NCBI GenBank assembly: GCA_013203955.1
Contig: JABMOY010000081.1
Location: 1-35,869, forward strand
Direction of reading: 5' to 3'
Source: Rhodospirillales bacterium
GTDB lineage: Bacteria; Pseudomonadota; Alphaproteobacteria; Rhodospirillales; Casp-alpha2
Length of the DNA stretch: 35,869 nucleotides
Shown here: positions 27,907 to 35,869 of the stretch, piece after piece
How the letters are laid out: the number at the start of each line of letters is the position of its first letter
Position numbering within the stretch: the first letter of the stretch is position 1
The notes under the pieces: model-generated
Told to the model about the DNA's origin: nothing
Seen by the model: the letters and a program-made list of their open reading frames with translations, nothing else
Database searches by the model: none
Made by a program: the position numbers and the translations under genes

Positions 27907-28923
27907 CTAATACGCCCGCTCAATGCAAAATTCGATAAGCTCGTTGAAGGCGGCTTTTTGCGGGCTTTCGGCGAAGATGCCAAGGGCATCGTGGGCCATG
28001 GCCCCATAATGCCGGGCTCGTTTAACCGAATCTTCAAGGGCCAGATGTTTTTCCATCAAATGGATGGCGTGCTCCAAGTCGCCTTCGCCTTGTTCCAGGT
28101 CTTCCAAAGTCCGGCGCCAGAACAGGCGTTCTTCACTGCCGCCCCGGTGGAAAGCCAAAATCACCGGTAGGCTGATCTTGCCTTCCTTAAAATCATCCCC
28201 GATGGATTTTCCAAGCGTTGCCTGCTTGGCCGAATAATCCAGCACGTCGTCGATGATCTGGAAGGCGATGCCGAGGTTCATGCCATAGGTATCGAGCGCT
28301 TCTTCCTCGACCCGGGGGCGTTCGGCGACGACGGCGCCGATCCGGCAGGCGGCGGCGAACAATTTTGCGGTCTTGGCCTTGATCACGTCCAAATAGGCGG
28401 TTTCGCCGGTTTCGGTATCGTTGGTGGTGATCAACTGCATCACTTCGCCCTCGGCGATTACCGCCGAAGCATTGGACAAAATCCCAAGGACATGCAGCGA
28501 GCCGTCCTCGACCATCAACTCGAAGGAACGGCTGAACAGGAAATCGCCGACCAACACGCTTGCCTTGTTGCCCCAAAGGGCATTGGCAGACGCCAAACCG
28601 CGCCTAAGGTCGCTTTCATCGACGACATCATCATGAAGCAGCGTTGCGGTATGAATGAATTCGACACAGGCCGCCAGCGCCAAATGGCGGGTGCCGGTAT
28701 AGTCGCACATACGGGCCGCCGCCAATGTCAGCATCGGGCGCAGCCGCTTGCCGCCGGCGGCAACGATGTGGCCGGCCAACTGCGGGATCATTTCGACGGG
28801 GCTGTCCATACGCTGGACGATCAAGGAATTAACCGCCTTGATATCGTCGGCGACCAACGCGGTTAAGGCATCCAGGGATGGTTTAGCATCCCGGCCTTCA
28901 TCCAGATTGACAACGATACCCAA
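27907..28923 (-). CDS. ispB: Long-chain trans-polyprenyl diphosphate synthase (octa/decaprenyl type)
   Basis: This enzyme condenses isopentenyl diphosphate onto an allylic primer to make the side chain of ubiquinone. The 338-residue product has GGKRLRPML, the first Asp-rich motif DDVVD at 98-102 (in TATLLHDDVVDESDLRRG), KTAKLFAAACRIGAV, and the second Asp-rich motif in FQIIDDVLDYS. The fifth residue before the first motif is Ala93, small, which fits a long product (C40-C50). Exact chain length cannot be read from sequence, so the symbol denotes the family. The start is TTG 28923 with GGAGG upstream. A good promoter and a leader hairpin precede it. Confidence 0.93.
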   Translation of the reverse strand: MGIVVNLDEGRDAKPSLDALTALVADDIKAVNSLIVQRMDSPVEMIPQLAGHIVAAGGKRLRPMLTLAAARMCDYTGTRHLALAACVEFIHTATLLHDDVVDESDLRRGLASANALWGNKASVLVGDFLFSRSFELMVEDGSLHVLGILSNASAVIAEGEVMQLITTNDTETGETAYLDVIKAKTAKLFAAACRIGAVVAERPRVEEEALDTYGMNLGIAFQIIDDVLDYSAKQATLGKSIGDDFKEGKISLPVILAFHRGGSEERLFWRRTLEDLEQGEGDLEHAIHLMEKHLALEDSVKRARHYGAMAHDALGIFAESPQKAAFNELIEFCIERAY

Positions 28924-28951
28924 CGGATATCCTCCATGGCAGCTTGACGGC

Positions 28952-28974
28952 TTAAGCCCGGATGTTGGGCTTAA
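28952..28974 (-). promoter_or_regulatory. Perfect 8-bp inverted repeat in the polyprenyl synthase leader
   Basis: TTAAGCCC (28952-28959) and GGGCTTAA (28967-28974) pair perfectly around a 7-base loop. The element lies from roughly +12 to +34 of the predicted transcript and about 28 bases before the TTG start. It could be an RNA hairpin or a DNA operator; no T-run follows, so it is not a terminator. Confidence 0.5.
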
Positions 28975-28992
28975 AGACCATTATTTTGATGA

Positions 28993-29021
28993 ATCATAGG
29001 AATACCATTACTTTAGGGCAA
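28993..29021 (-). promoter_or_regulatory. Candidate sigma-70 promoter for the polyprenyl synthase gene
   Basis: On the minus strand TTGCCC (29021-29016) and TATGAT (28998-28993) are separated by exactly 17 bases, matching 4 and 5 of 6 consensus positions. Predicted transcription starts near 28986, about 63 bases before the TTG start codon. Confidence 0.6.
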
Positions 29022-29058
29022 GCTTGTTGGTATTTAACCCGAAAGAGGCCCTCAGCCA

Positions 29059-29295
29059 GTGGAAGAACTCGTACGCACAAACGATCCGGTTTTTATATCG
29101 TGGTTGACCGCCCGCCTGAACGGCGAAGACATTGATTTCGTGGTTTTAGACACCCACACGAGCGTCATGGAAGGCAGCATTTCCGCCATCCCGCGCCGCA
29201 TTATGGTCGAAACCAGGGACTTGGTCCCGGCGAAGCGGATTTTGGCGGAGGGCGAGGAGATTCAGGCCGCTGCCCCAGGTGCCACCGGTGATTAA
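29059..29295 (+). CDS. DUF2007 family protein (putative signal-transducing protein)
   Basis: The 78-residue product matches the short DUF2007 domain: MEELVRTNDPVFISWLTARL, then NGEDIDFVVLDTHTSVMEGSISAIPRRIMV and a final strand. The fold is a small alpha/beta unit in which an effective ferredoxin-like half is seen in relatives; function is not established. The start is GTG 29059. Its end overlaps the start of the methyltransferase gene by up to 17 bases, and the two are probably co-expressed. It is divergent from the polyprenyl synthase gene. Confidence 0.85.
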   Translation: MEELVRTNDPVFISWLTARLNGEDIDFVVLDTHTSVMEGSISAIPRRIMVETRDLVPAKRILAEGEEIQAAAPGATGD

Positions 29296-30055
29296 GGCGG
29301 CCACCAGCCGCGATGCCCTTCTCGGTGGCCGGGTGACGATCATCCAGCCTGAAAACGGCTACCGCGCCGCCATCGATCCCCTTTTGTTGGCGGCCTCGGT
29401 TCCTGCAAAATCCGGTGAAACCGTCCTCGACCTTGGGTCCGGCACCGGCGCAGCCGCCCTGGCGCTGGCGGCGCGCGTCGATGGCGTCAATGTCGTCGGC
29501 CTTGAAGCACAAGGCGCCCTTGTCGCCCTGGCCCGCAAAAGCGCCGAAGAAAGCGGGCTTTCCGACCGCGTGACCTTCGTCGAAGGCGATTTGCTGTCGA
29601 TGCCTGCGGATTTTCCCGCAACCTTCGACCATGTCATCGCCAATCCGCCTTATCTGGCGGCGGGCGGCGGCAACCCACCGCCCGATGTGGCCAAGCGGGC
29701 GGCGACGGTCGAAGGCGAAGCGGTTTTGAGCGATTGGCTAAAGGTTGCCCAGGCCATGGCCGGCGACGGAGCAAGCATAAGCGTTATTCACCGGTTTGAC
29801 CGCAAACAAGAAGTCGCCGACGGGCTGGCCGAAGGCGCCGGGAATATCGTTGTATTCCCGCTGTGGGTGAAGGAAGCCGGAAAAGACGCCAAGCGGGTGA
29901 TCGTCCAGGCCTGGAAAGGGAAGGGCGGCGAGCTTAGGGCGGCGCCCCGAACAGCGCCCCGAACAGCGAAGGGCTTGGTCCTGCATCAAGCAAACGGCGA
30001 TTTTACGCCCGAGGCAGAAGCCGTGCTTCGCGATGCCCAATCGATAAGGCTCTAG
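29279..30055 (+). CDS. TrmN6-like N6-adenine methyltransferase
   Basis: The 258-residue protein is a SAM-dependent methyltransferase of the YfiC/TrmN6 group, which in E. coli methylates A37 of tRNA-Val. It has GGRVTIIQPENGYRAAIDPLLLAAS, a block characteristic of this group, SAM motif I LDLGSGTGAAAL at about 50-61, and the amino-methyltransferase motif NPPY at 122-125. The tRNA target is inferred from family only. The start is GTG 29279, overlapping the DUF2007 gene, with GTG 29288 as an alternative. Near the C-terminus a 12-bp tandem repeat (29942-29965) encodes a doubled Ala-Pro-Arg-Thr. Confidence 0.88.
   Translation: MPPVIKAATSRDALLGGRVTIIQPENGYRAAIDPLLLAASVPAKSGETVLDLGSGTGAAALALAARVDGVNVVGLEAQGALVALARKSAEESGLSDRVTFVEGDLLSMPADFPATFDHVIANPPYLAAGGGNPPPDVAKRAATVEGEAVLSDWLKVAQAMAGDGASISVIHRFDRKQEVADGLAEGAGNIVVFPLWVKEAGKDAKRVIVQAWKGKGGELRAAPRTAPRTAKGLVLHQANGDFTPEAEAVLRDAQSIRL
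29942..29965. repeat. 12-bp in-frame tandem duplication in the methyltransferase gene
   Basis: GCGCCCCGAACA occurs twice head to tail (29942-29953, 29954-29965). Being a multiple of three it keeps the frame and adds four residues (Ala-Pro-Arg-Thr) close to the C-terminus. Confidence 0.85.
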
Positions 30056-30115
30056 GAGCCGCCGCCATCGCCCTGTGCCTTGACCCGGACTCAACGGGGT
30101 CCTAAAAGTGCTGCC

Positions 30116-30385
30116 ATGTTCGGATTCAGCATTCAGAAACTGCTTTTCACCGTCGCCGTCATCACCGCCGTTTGGTACGGCTATAAATGGCTCGGTCGCA
30201 TGAAGGAGATCAGAGACCGCGACGCCAAGGCAAAATTGCGCCGCGAGCGCCAGGGGAATGGCGGGGCTTCCGCATCCGCCGCTCAAGCTGCCGAAGACAT
30301 GGTCGAATGCCCTACGTGCGGGGCCTTTGTCGCTGCAAGCGGGGCGAAATCCTGCGGCAAAGACAATTGCCCTTATACGGGATAA
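30116..30385 (+). CDS. Small membrane protein with C-terminal four-Cys zinc-ribbon-like motif
   Basis: I cannot name a family. From ATG 30116 the product has 89 residues: one N-terminal membrane helix (about 7-24, QKLLFTVAVITAVWYGYKW), a strongly basic helix (RMKEIRDRDAKAKLRRERQ), an Ala/Ser/Gly-rich linker, and a C-terminal Cys4 motif with Cys65, Cys68, Cys80 and Cys85, spaced X2, X11 and X4, likely to bind zinc. The layout predicts a membrane-tethered cytoplasmic zinc ribbon. The frame is open from 30080, but the membrane helix starts best at 30116. Its stop codon lies in a 17-bp tandem duplication. It follows the methyltransferase by 60 bases and precedes glyQ. Confidence 0.7.
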   Translation: MFGFSIQKLLFTVAVITAVWYGYKWLGRMKEIRDRDAKAKLRRERQGNGGASASAAQAAEDMVECPTCGAFVAASGAKSCGKDNCPYTG

Positions 30386-30409
30386 CCACATTTACGGGAT
30401 AACCACATT
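30376..30409. repeat. 17-bp perfect tandem duplication over a stop codon
   Basis: TACGGGATAACCACATT occurs twice without change (30376-30392, 30393-30409). The first copy carries the last Thr-Gly codons and the TAA stop of the small membrane protein; the second lies in the spacer before glyQ. Confidence 0.9.
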
Positions 30410-30423
30410 GGCCATTGGGCCGC

Positions 30424-30452
30424 TTGACCGGCTCTTGGCCCCCGGCTAGTGT
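30424..30452 (+). promoter_or_regulatory. Candidate promoter for glyQ
   Basis: TTGACC (30424-30429, 5 of 6 to consensus) and TAGTGT (30447-30452, 3 of 6) are 17 bases apart. Transcription would start near 30459, about 33 bases before the glyQ ATG. The weak -10 keeps confidence low. Confidence 0.4.
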
Positions 30453-30491
30453 TCGCAACTGCACAATAACTCCGAAAAAGGCCTCTGCGGG

Positions 30492-31370
30492 ATGACGCCT
30501 GCGTCCAAATCCAGCACCAGTTTTCAGGCTCTGATCCTGAAACTTCAGGCCTTTTGGGCGGATAAGGGCTGCGCCATCCTGCAGCCCTATGACGTGGAAG
30601 TCGGCGCCGGCACCTTTCACCCGGCAACGGCGCTCCGGGCCTTGGGGCCAGCGCCTTGGAAAGCCGCCTACGTGCAGCCGTGCCGACGCCCTACCGACGG
30701 GCGTTACGGCGAAAACCCCAACCGCTTGCAGCACTATTACCAGTTCCAGGTGATCCTGAAGCCGTCGCCCGACGACGTACAGGCGCTTTACCTGGAAAGC
30801 CTGGGCGCGCTTGGCGTCGATCCCGGCCTGCATGATATCCGTTTTGTAGAGGACGACTGGGAAAGCCCGACCCTGGGCGCCGCGGGCCTGGGGTGGGAAG
30901 TCTGGTGCGACGGCATGGAAGTCACCCAATTCACCTATTTCCAGCAAGTCGGCGGCATCGATTGCGACCCCGTCTCGGTGGAACTGACCTATGGGCTGGA
31001 ACGCCTGGTTATGTATATCCAAGGGGTCGAAAACGTCTTCGACATCGATTGGAACGGAGAAGGAGTCACCTACCGCGATGTCTTCCTGCAATCGGAGCAG
31101 GAATTTTCAAAATACAATTTCGAAATTGCCGATGTGACTATGCTGAAAGGCCACTTCAAGGACGCCGAGGCCGAAAGCGGGCGCGCATTAGAGGCTGACC
31201 TAGCGCTGCCCGCGTATGATCAATGCCTGAAAGCCAGTCATTTGTTCAACTTGCTCGATGCCCGGGGTGCTATTTCGGCGACGGAACGCGCCACCTATAT
31301 CGGACGCGTGCGCGCACTGGCCAAGGCCGCGTGTGAGATGTGGCGGGATTCGCAAGAAGGCGCTGACTAG
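30492..31370 (+). CDS. glyQ: Glycyl-tRNA synthetase alpha subunit
   Basis: The alpha subunit holds the class II catalytic core of the bacterial alpha2beta2 glycyl-tRNA synthetase. The 292-residue product is full length and carries the highly conserved [22 protein letters not shown] start (shown in part), motif 2 region [53 protein letters not shown] and motif 3 in [15 protein letters not shown]. It ends 2 bases before the glyS start, so alpha and beta are translated together. A candidate promoter lies just upstream. Confidence 0.98.
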   Translation: MTPASKSSTSFQALILKLQAFWADKGCAILQPYDVEVGAGTFHPATALRALGPAPWKAAYVQPCRRPTDGRYGENPNRLQHYYQFQVILKPSPDDVQALYLESLGALGVDPGLHDIRFVEDDWESPTLGAAGLGWEVWCDGMEVTQFTYFQQVGGIDCDPVSVELTYGLERLVMYIQGVENVFDIDWNGEGVTYRDVFLQSEQEFSKYNFEIADVTMLKGHFKDAEAESGRALEADLALPAYDQCLKASHLFNLLDARGAISATERATYIGRVRALAKAACEMWRDSQEGAD

Positions 31371-31372
31371 TC

Positions 31373-33538
31373 ATGCCTGAACTTTTGTTGGAACTGTTAA
31401 GCGAAGAAATCCCCGCCCGTATGCAGGCGCGTGCGGCGGATGATTTGAAGCGGCTTGTGACCAAAGAGCTGGAAGCAGACGGACTAAAATTTGAAAGCAT
31501 TAAAACCTTTGTTACACCCCGAAGACTGACTTTGGTGATCGAAGGATTGCCAAAAAAGATAGCGGCAAAGTCTGAAGAGAAACGTGGCCCCCGCACCGAT
31601 GCACCCGAACAAGCAATCAAAGGCTTCATGGGCTCGCTGCCCAAGGGCGCTAAGATCAAAAGGCGCGAGACAGAGAAGGGGGAATTTTTCTTTGCTGTGG
31701 TTGAGCAGAAGGAGCAGGACACGGCTCAGTTTATGCCTTTTATTGTAGGAGCCTCGATTTTTAATCTCACTTGGCCGAAATCAATGAAATGGGGGAGCTC
31801 GGACTTAACTTGGGTCAGGCCATTGAGCCGAATTCTCGTAATTTTTGATGGAAAGCTCGTAAAAGGCACGGTTCAGCTTGGCACAAATTATAAAATTCCT
31901 GGTTTGAAGGCTGGCAATCCCCCTGAACCAGGAGAAAAGGAAATTAATTTCTCTTCGGAAACTGTAGGCCACCGTTTTCTTGCTCCCGATTCTTTCAAGG
32001 TGACCGATTTTGCTTACTACAAAAATAAACTGAAGAAAGCCTTTGTTTTAGTTGACCCGAAAGATAGGAGAAAAAAAATCATCCAAGCAGGCAGTAAGCT
32101 TGCTTCCGCTGAAGGTTTTCAGATTCCAATGGAGCCCGCTCTTTTGGATGAGGTCGTGGGTCTTGCTGAATGGCCTATTCTGCTAATGGGTTCCTTCGAT
32201 CCTGAATTCTTAGATCTACCTGAGGAGGTGTTGGAAACGTCGATGCGGAAGCACCAAAAATATTTTGCCGTCAGAAAACCAAGTGCTGATGGAAAAGTAT
32301 CTGAAATTGTTCCGCGCTTTGTTTTTGTCGCCAACACGAAACCCTCGGACGGCGGCAAGACTATCGTCGCCGGTAACGAGCGCGTTCTTCGGGCGCGGCT
32401 GTCGGACGCCAAGTTCTTCTGGGATCAGGACCGCAAGCGAACTCTTGAAAGCAGGGTAGACGACCTTGAAAAGCGGATGTACCACGAGAAGATTGGGACA
32501 ATGGGTCAAAAAGTGCATCGCCTTAATGGTCGCATTATTTTTATGGCGCCTTACTTCCCTGATCTTGATAAAGAGGCTGCAAAAAGGGCAGCGCGCCTTT
32601 GCAAAGCAGATCTTTCAACCGGCATGGTGGCTGAATTTCCGGAACTGCAAGGCATCATGGGTTGTTACTACGCCTTGGCCGACGGCGAAAAACCCGACGT
32701 CGCCACCGCCATCGCCGAACATTATTCGCCGCAGGGGCCGGGCGACGACTGCCCATCGGCGCCGGTTAGCATCGCCGTCGCACTCGCCGACAAGATCGAT
32801 ACACTTACTGGATTTTGGAGAGTAGGAGAACTTCCTACGGGATCGAAAGACCCCTATGCACTTAGGCGAACGGCGTTAGGCATTGTTCGGTTGATAATTG
32901 AAAACAAGTTGCGGATGCCTCTACTGGAGCTTTTCAATGACAGCATGTTGGCCCTTTCACGCGGTATGGCGACAACTGACAAGGAAAGGGAAGAAGTCTC
33001 TAAAGACTTGCTGTCCTTCATCGCCGACCGGCTGAAGGTTCATCTGCGGAAGAAAGGTGTCAAACACGATCATATCGATGCTGTGTTCTTATCTGAATAT
33101 CATGATGATTTGGTTCTTCTTCTTGATCAGGTCGAGGCGTTATCAGATTTTCTTAGTACTGAGAATGGTATGAATCTTCTTACGGCTTATCGGCGGGCTG
33201 CCAATATTTTGAAAATTGAAGAGAAGAAAGACGGGATTTCTTATTCTGAAAAACCTAACCCGGATTTCTTCGTGCAAGACGAAGAACAAGCATTGCAAAA
33301 TGCATTGAACAAGGATGGCTCGCTAGCTCTAAATTTTATTGAGCATTCGAAATTTCGAGAGGGTATGGCTGAGCTCGCAAAACTGCGTGCACCCGTAGAT
33401 GCTTTTTTCGATCATGTCACAGTCAATGTGGAAGATGAGCCAGCTTTGCGGGAAAACCGTTTGAAGTTGTTGTCGGGTATCCGTTCCGCCATGAACGCCG
33501 TCGCCGATTTCTCCAAAATAGAGGGCGGCGATAAATGA
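31373..33538 (+). CDS. glyS: Glycyl-tRNA synthetase beta subunit
   Basis: The beta subunit binds tRNA-Gly and is needed for charging. The 721-residue protein has the usual start MPELLLELLSEEIPARMQ, VTPRRLTLVIEGLP, the ETSMRKHQKYFAV block, NERVLRARLSDAKFFWDQD, an HD-like region around LCKADLSTGMVAEFPELQGI, and the C-terminal anticodon-binding domain (DALALR-like) up to FDHVTVNVEDEPALRENRL. The protein is complete and in frame, but base composition is patchy: long AT-rich stretches alternate with short GC-rich ones typical of the neighbours (see findings). Its TGA overlaps the ppdK ATG (ATGA). Confidence 0.96.
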   Translation: MPELLLELLSEEIPARMQARAADDLKRLVTKELEADGLKFESIKTFVTPRRLTLVIEGLPKKIAAKSEEKRGPRTDAPEQAIKGFMGSLPKGAKIKRRETEKGEFFFAVVEQKEQDTAQFMPFIVGASIFNLTWPKSMKWGSSDLTWVRPLSRILVIFDGKLVKGTVQLGTNYKIPGLKAGNPPEPGEKEINFSSETVGHRFLAPDSFKVTDFAYYKNKLKKAFVLVDPKDRRKKIIQAGSKLASAEGFQIPMEPALLDEVVGLAEWPILLMGSFDPEFLDLPEEVLETSMRKHQKYFAVRKPSADGKVSEIVPRFVFVANTKPSDGGKTIVAGNERVLRARLSDAKFFWDQDRKRTLESRVDDLEKRMYHEKIGTMGQKVHRLNGRIIFMAPYFPDLDKEAAKRAARLCKADLSTGMVAEFPELQGIMGCYYALADGEKPDVATAIAEHYSPQGPGDDCPSAPVSIAVALADKIDTLTGFWRVGELPTGSKDPYALRRTALGIVRLIIENKLRMPLLELFNDSMLALSRGMATTDKEREEVSKDLLSFIADRLKVHLRKKGVKHDHIDAVFLSEYHDDLVLLLDQVEALSDFLSTENGMNLLTAYRRAANILKIEEKKDGISYSEKPNPDFFVQDEEQALQNALNKDGSLALNFIEHSKFREGMAELAKLRAPVDAFFDHVTVNVEDEPALRENRLKLLSGIRSAMNAVADFSKIEGGDK

Positions 33539-35869
33539 CCAAGTGGATCTACGAATTCGGCGACGGCACCGCCGATGGCAAGGCTGAAATGCGCGATCTT
33601 TTGGGGGGCAAAGGCGCGAATTTGGCGGAGATGAGCAGCCTCGGCCTGCCGGTGCCGCCCGGTTTCACCCTGACCACCGAGGTCTGCGCCTATTACACCG
33701 ACAACCAAAACGCCTACCCCAAGGAATTGCACAAGAAAGCCCGCGCGGCGCTCAATAAAATCGAAAAGGCCCTGGGCCGCAAGTTCGGAAGTGCGAAAAA
33801 GCCGCTGTTGGTTTCGGTGCGCTCGGGTGCGCGCGCATCGATGCCGGGGATGATGGACACGGTGCTTAACCTCGGGCTCAACGATCAAACGGTCGCGGGC
33901 TTGGCGGCGGACAGCGGCGATGAACGTTTCGCCTATGACAGTTACCGCCGCTTTATCCAGATGTACGGCGATGTCGTCATGGGCGTCGATCACCACAACT
34001 TCGAAGACATCCTGGAAGACCGCAAGGCTGACCGTGGCGTCGATCTGGATACGGAATTAACCGCCGAAGACCTGAAATCCTTGGTCGAAGATTATCTGGC
34101 CATGGTTGAGAAATTACACGGCAGCCCTTTCCCGCAAGAACCCGAAGAACAGCTTTGGGGCGCCATCAGCGCCGTCTTCGGCTCATGGATGAACCGCCGC
34201 GCGCAAACCTACCGGCGACTGCACGGCATCCCCGCCGATTGGGGAACGGCGGTCAACATACAGGCCATGGTCTTCGGCAACATGGGTGACGACTGCGCCA
34301 CCGGCGTTTGTTTCACCCGCAACCCGGCGACCGGCGAAAATAGTTTTTACGGGGAATTCCTGGTCAACGCCCAGGGCGAAGACGTGGTCGCCGGTATCCG
34401 CACGCCGCAGCCGCTGACCGAGGCCGAAAAAAAGATGACCGAATCCGACCAACCGTCCATGGAAACCACCATGCCCGAACTGTACGCGGAATTGGTGGAC
34501 ATCCGGGAAGCCCTGGAAAAACATTACACCGACATGCAGGACATGGAATTCACGGTCGAGCGCGGCAAATTGTGGATGCTGCAAACCCGGTCCGGGAAGC
34601 GCACCACCAATGCGGCCCTTAAAATCGCCGTCGATATGGTCTCCGAAGGCCTGATCGACAAGAACGAGGCGATCGGGCGCGTCGACCCGGCACAGCTTGA
34701 CCAGCTTTTGCACCCGACGCTCGATCCCAAGGCCGAGCGCGATTTGTTGGGGCGCGGTCTGCCCGCCAGCCCCGGCGCCGCCACCGGGAAAATCGTATTC
34801 AACGCGGCCGATGCCGAAGCTTGGGCGACCAAGGGTGAAAAGGTGATCCTGGTGCGCATGGAAACCAGCCCTGAAGACATCGGCGGCATGCACGTTTCCG
34901 AAGGAATCCTGACGACCCGGGGCGGCATGACGTCGCACGCCGCCGTCGTCGCCCGCGGCATGGGAATCCCGTGCGTATCCGGTGCCGGCGACATGCGCGT
35001 CGATGTCGGCGACAAGGTGCTGGTGGCGATGGGCGAAGAATTTGCCGAAGGCGATGTGATTACCGTCGATGGGTCCACCGGCGAGATCATGCGGGGCGCG
35101 GTGGCGATGATCCGTCCGGAATTGACCGGTGACTTCGGGACTTTGATGGAGTGGGCGGACGAGGTCCGCACCATGGGTGTGCGGGCCAACGCCGAAACGC
35201 CGAAAGACGCCGAAACGGCTCTGAAATTCGGGGCCGAAGGCATCGGCCTCAGCCGCACCGAGCACATGTTCTTCGATCCCGGCCGCATCGTCCATATGCG
35301 CGAAATGATCCTGGCCGAGGAAGAAGAACACCGCCGCAAGGCGCTGGAGCGCCTGTTGCCGTATCAGCGCCAGGATTTTGTCGAACTGTTTACCATCATG
35401 GACGGGCTGCCGATTACCATCCGGCTTTTGGACCCGCCGTTAAACGAATTCCTGCCCCACACCGTCGAAGACATGACCGAAGTCGCCGAAGCCGCCGGCA
35501 TTACCATGAACGAAGTCCGCATCAGAAAGGCGGAACTGGACGAATCCAACCCGATGTTGGGCCATCGTGGTTGCCGGTTGGGGATTACCTATCCTGAAAT
35601 CTACGAGATGCAGGCCCGCGCCATTTTTGAGGCCGCCGTCGAGGTCGCCAAGGCGGGCAAGAAGGTGTCGCCTGAAATAATGATCCCGCTGGTTTCCGTG
35701 AAGGCCGAATTCGATATCCTGAAGGAATTGATCGACCGGGTGGCCGACGAAGTCAGGGAAGAAACCGGCCAGGAATTGAGCTACATGACCGGCACCATGA
35801 TTGAGTTGCCGCGCGCCGCCCTCAGGGCCGGTGAAATCGCCGAAGGAGCGGAATTTTTCAGTTTCGGCA
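33535..35869 (+). CDS. ppdK: Pyruvate, phosphate dikinase (3' end outside window)
   Basis: PpdK interconverts pyruvate, ATP and phosphate with PEP, AMP and diphosphate. The window holds 778 codons of an enzyme usually near 880-890 residues, so roughly the last tenth is missing. The N-terminal ATP-grasp domain has WIYEFGDG, LLGGKGANLAEMSSLGLPVP and RSGARASMPGMMDTVLNLGL. The swivelling phospho-His domain has the catalytic His468 in GGMTSHAAVVARGMGIPCVSG (shown in part), and the PEP/pyruvate barrel follows with EGIGLSRTEHMFF and GHRGCRLGITYPEI. The start overlaps glyS by 4 bases (ATGA), suggesting coupling. A long open frame on the opposite strand here is only a shadow. Confidence 0.97.
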   Translation, partial: MTKWIYEFGDGTADGKAEMRDLLGGKGANLAEMSSLGLPVPPGFTLTTEVCAYYTDNQNAYPKELHKKARAALNKIEKALGRKFGSAKKPLLVSVRSGARASMPGMMDTVLNLGLNDQTVAGLAADSGDERFAYDSYRRFIQMYGDVVMGVDHHNFEDILEDRKADRGVDLDTELTAEDLKSLVEDYLAMVEKLHGSPFPQEPEEQLWGAISAVFGSWMNRRAQTYRRLHGIPADWGTAVNIQAMVFGNMGDDCATGVCFTRNPATGENSFYGEFLVNAQGEDVVAGIRTPQPLTEAEKKMTESDQPSMETTMPELYAELVDIREALEKHYTDMQDMEFTVERGKLWMLQTRSGKRTTNAALKIAVDMVSEGLIDKNEAIGRVDPAQLDQLLHPTLDPKAERDLLGRGLPASPGAATGKIVFNAADAEAWATKGEKVILVRMETSPEDIGGMHVSEGILTTRGGMTSHAAVVARGMGIPCVSGAGDMRVDVGDKVLVAMGEEFAEGDVITVDGSTGEIMRGAVAMIRPELTGDFGTLMEWADEVRTMGVRANAETPKDAETALKFGAEGIGLSRTEHMFFDPGRIVHMREMILAEEEEHRRKALERLLPYQRQDFVELFTIMDGLPITIRLLDPPLNEFLPHTVEDMTEVAEAAGITMNEVRIRKAELDESNPMLGHRGCRLGITYPEIYEMQARAIFEAAVEVAKAGKKVSPEIMIPLVSVKAEFDILKELIDRVADEVREETGQELSYMTGTMIELPRAALRAGEIAEGAEFFSFG

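Noticed and set aside
34183-35331. A 382-codon open frame on the minus strand opposite ppdK
   Set aside because: It is antisense to a clear ppdK frame with catalytic motifs; its His/Gly-rich product has no domain and is a typical shadow in GC-rich DNA.

Overview
This window is chromosomal DNA from an alphaproteobacterium, most likely a Rhodospirillales-type, possibly marine, lineage. The evidence is as follows: FtsZ ends in the alphaproteobacterial tail peptide [10 protein letters not shown]; the order ftsZ-lpxC-bamD-recN-ligA closes a typical alphaproteobacterial division/envelope cluster; the ATP synthase Fo genes stand apart from F1 in the order atpI-B-E-F'-F with a split b/b' stator; mutY sits divergent to dciA-dsbA-smc; and DUF2336 and DUF2007 proteins plus several TRAP transporter components are present. 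Coding density is very high, no gene-free stretch exceeds 300 bases, and I see no insertion sequence, prophage, CRISPR array or integrase.

Layout: (1) 1-7437, plus strand: end of ftsZ, lpxC (lipid A), bamD (outer-membrane protein assembly), recN and ligA (DNA repair/replication), and a small unknown ORF. (2) 7434-15813, minus strand, read right to left: dciA, a DsbA-like thioredoxin, smc, the Fo operon atpI-atpB-atpE-atpF'-atpF, and an MFS transporter. These are tightly packed and may be partly co-transcribed. (3) 15913-18940: mutY, convergent apt, then a class III aminotransferase. (4) 19214-24449: a TRAP-TAXI transport locus with a binding protein, a fused 4TM/12TM permease, a universal stress protein and a second, apparently membrane-anchored TAXI binding protein. 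(5) 24531-27713: a small cytochrome c, a DUF2336 protein and an orphan TakP-like DctP binding protein on a long disordered tether. (6) 27738-30385: tRNA-Pro(CGG), long-chain polyprenyl diphosphate synthase, a DUF2007 protein, a TrmN6-like methyltransferase and a small membrane/zinc-ribbon protein. (7) 30492-end: glyQ, glyS and ppdK (cut by the window end), coupled by very short gaps or overlaps.

Most of the window is ordinary housekeeping DNA and I did not find a clear-cut undescribed defence or mobile system. The parts that most deserve a second look are: the two-receptor TRAP-TAXI locus with its UspA gene; the near-identical N-terminal anchor shared by two unrelated binding proteins (TAXI and DctP), one of them on a TonB-like Pro/Glu/Lys tether; the patchy, AT-rich/GC-rich mosaic of glyS; a set of 12-17 bp tandem duplications at gene ends, two of which copy a stop codon; and a promoter plus strong leader hairpin in front of the polyprenyl synthase gene.
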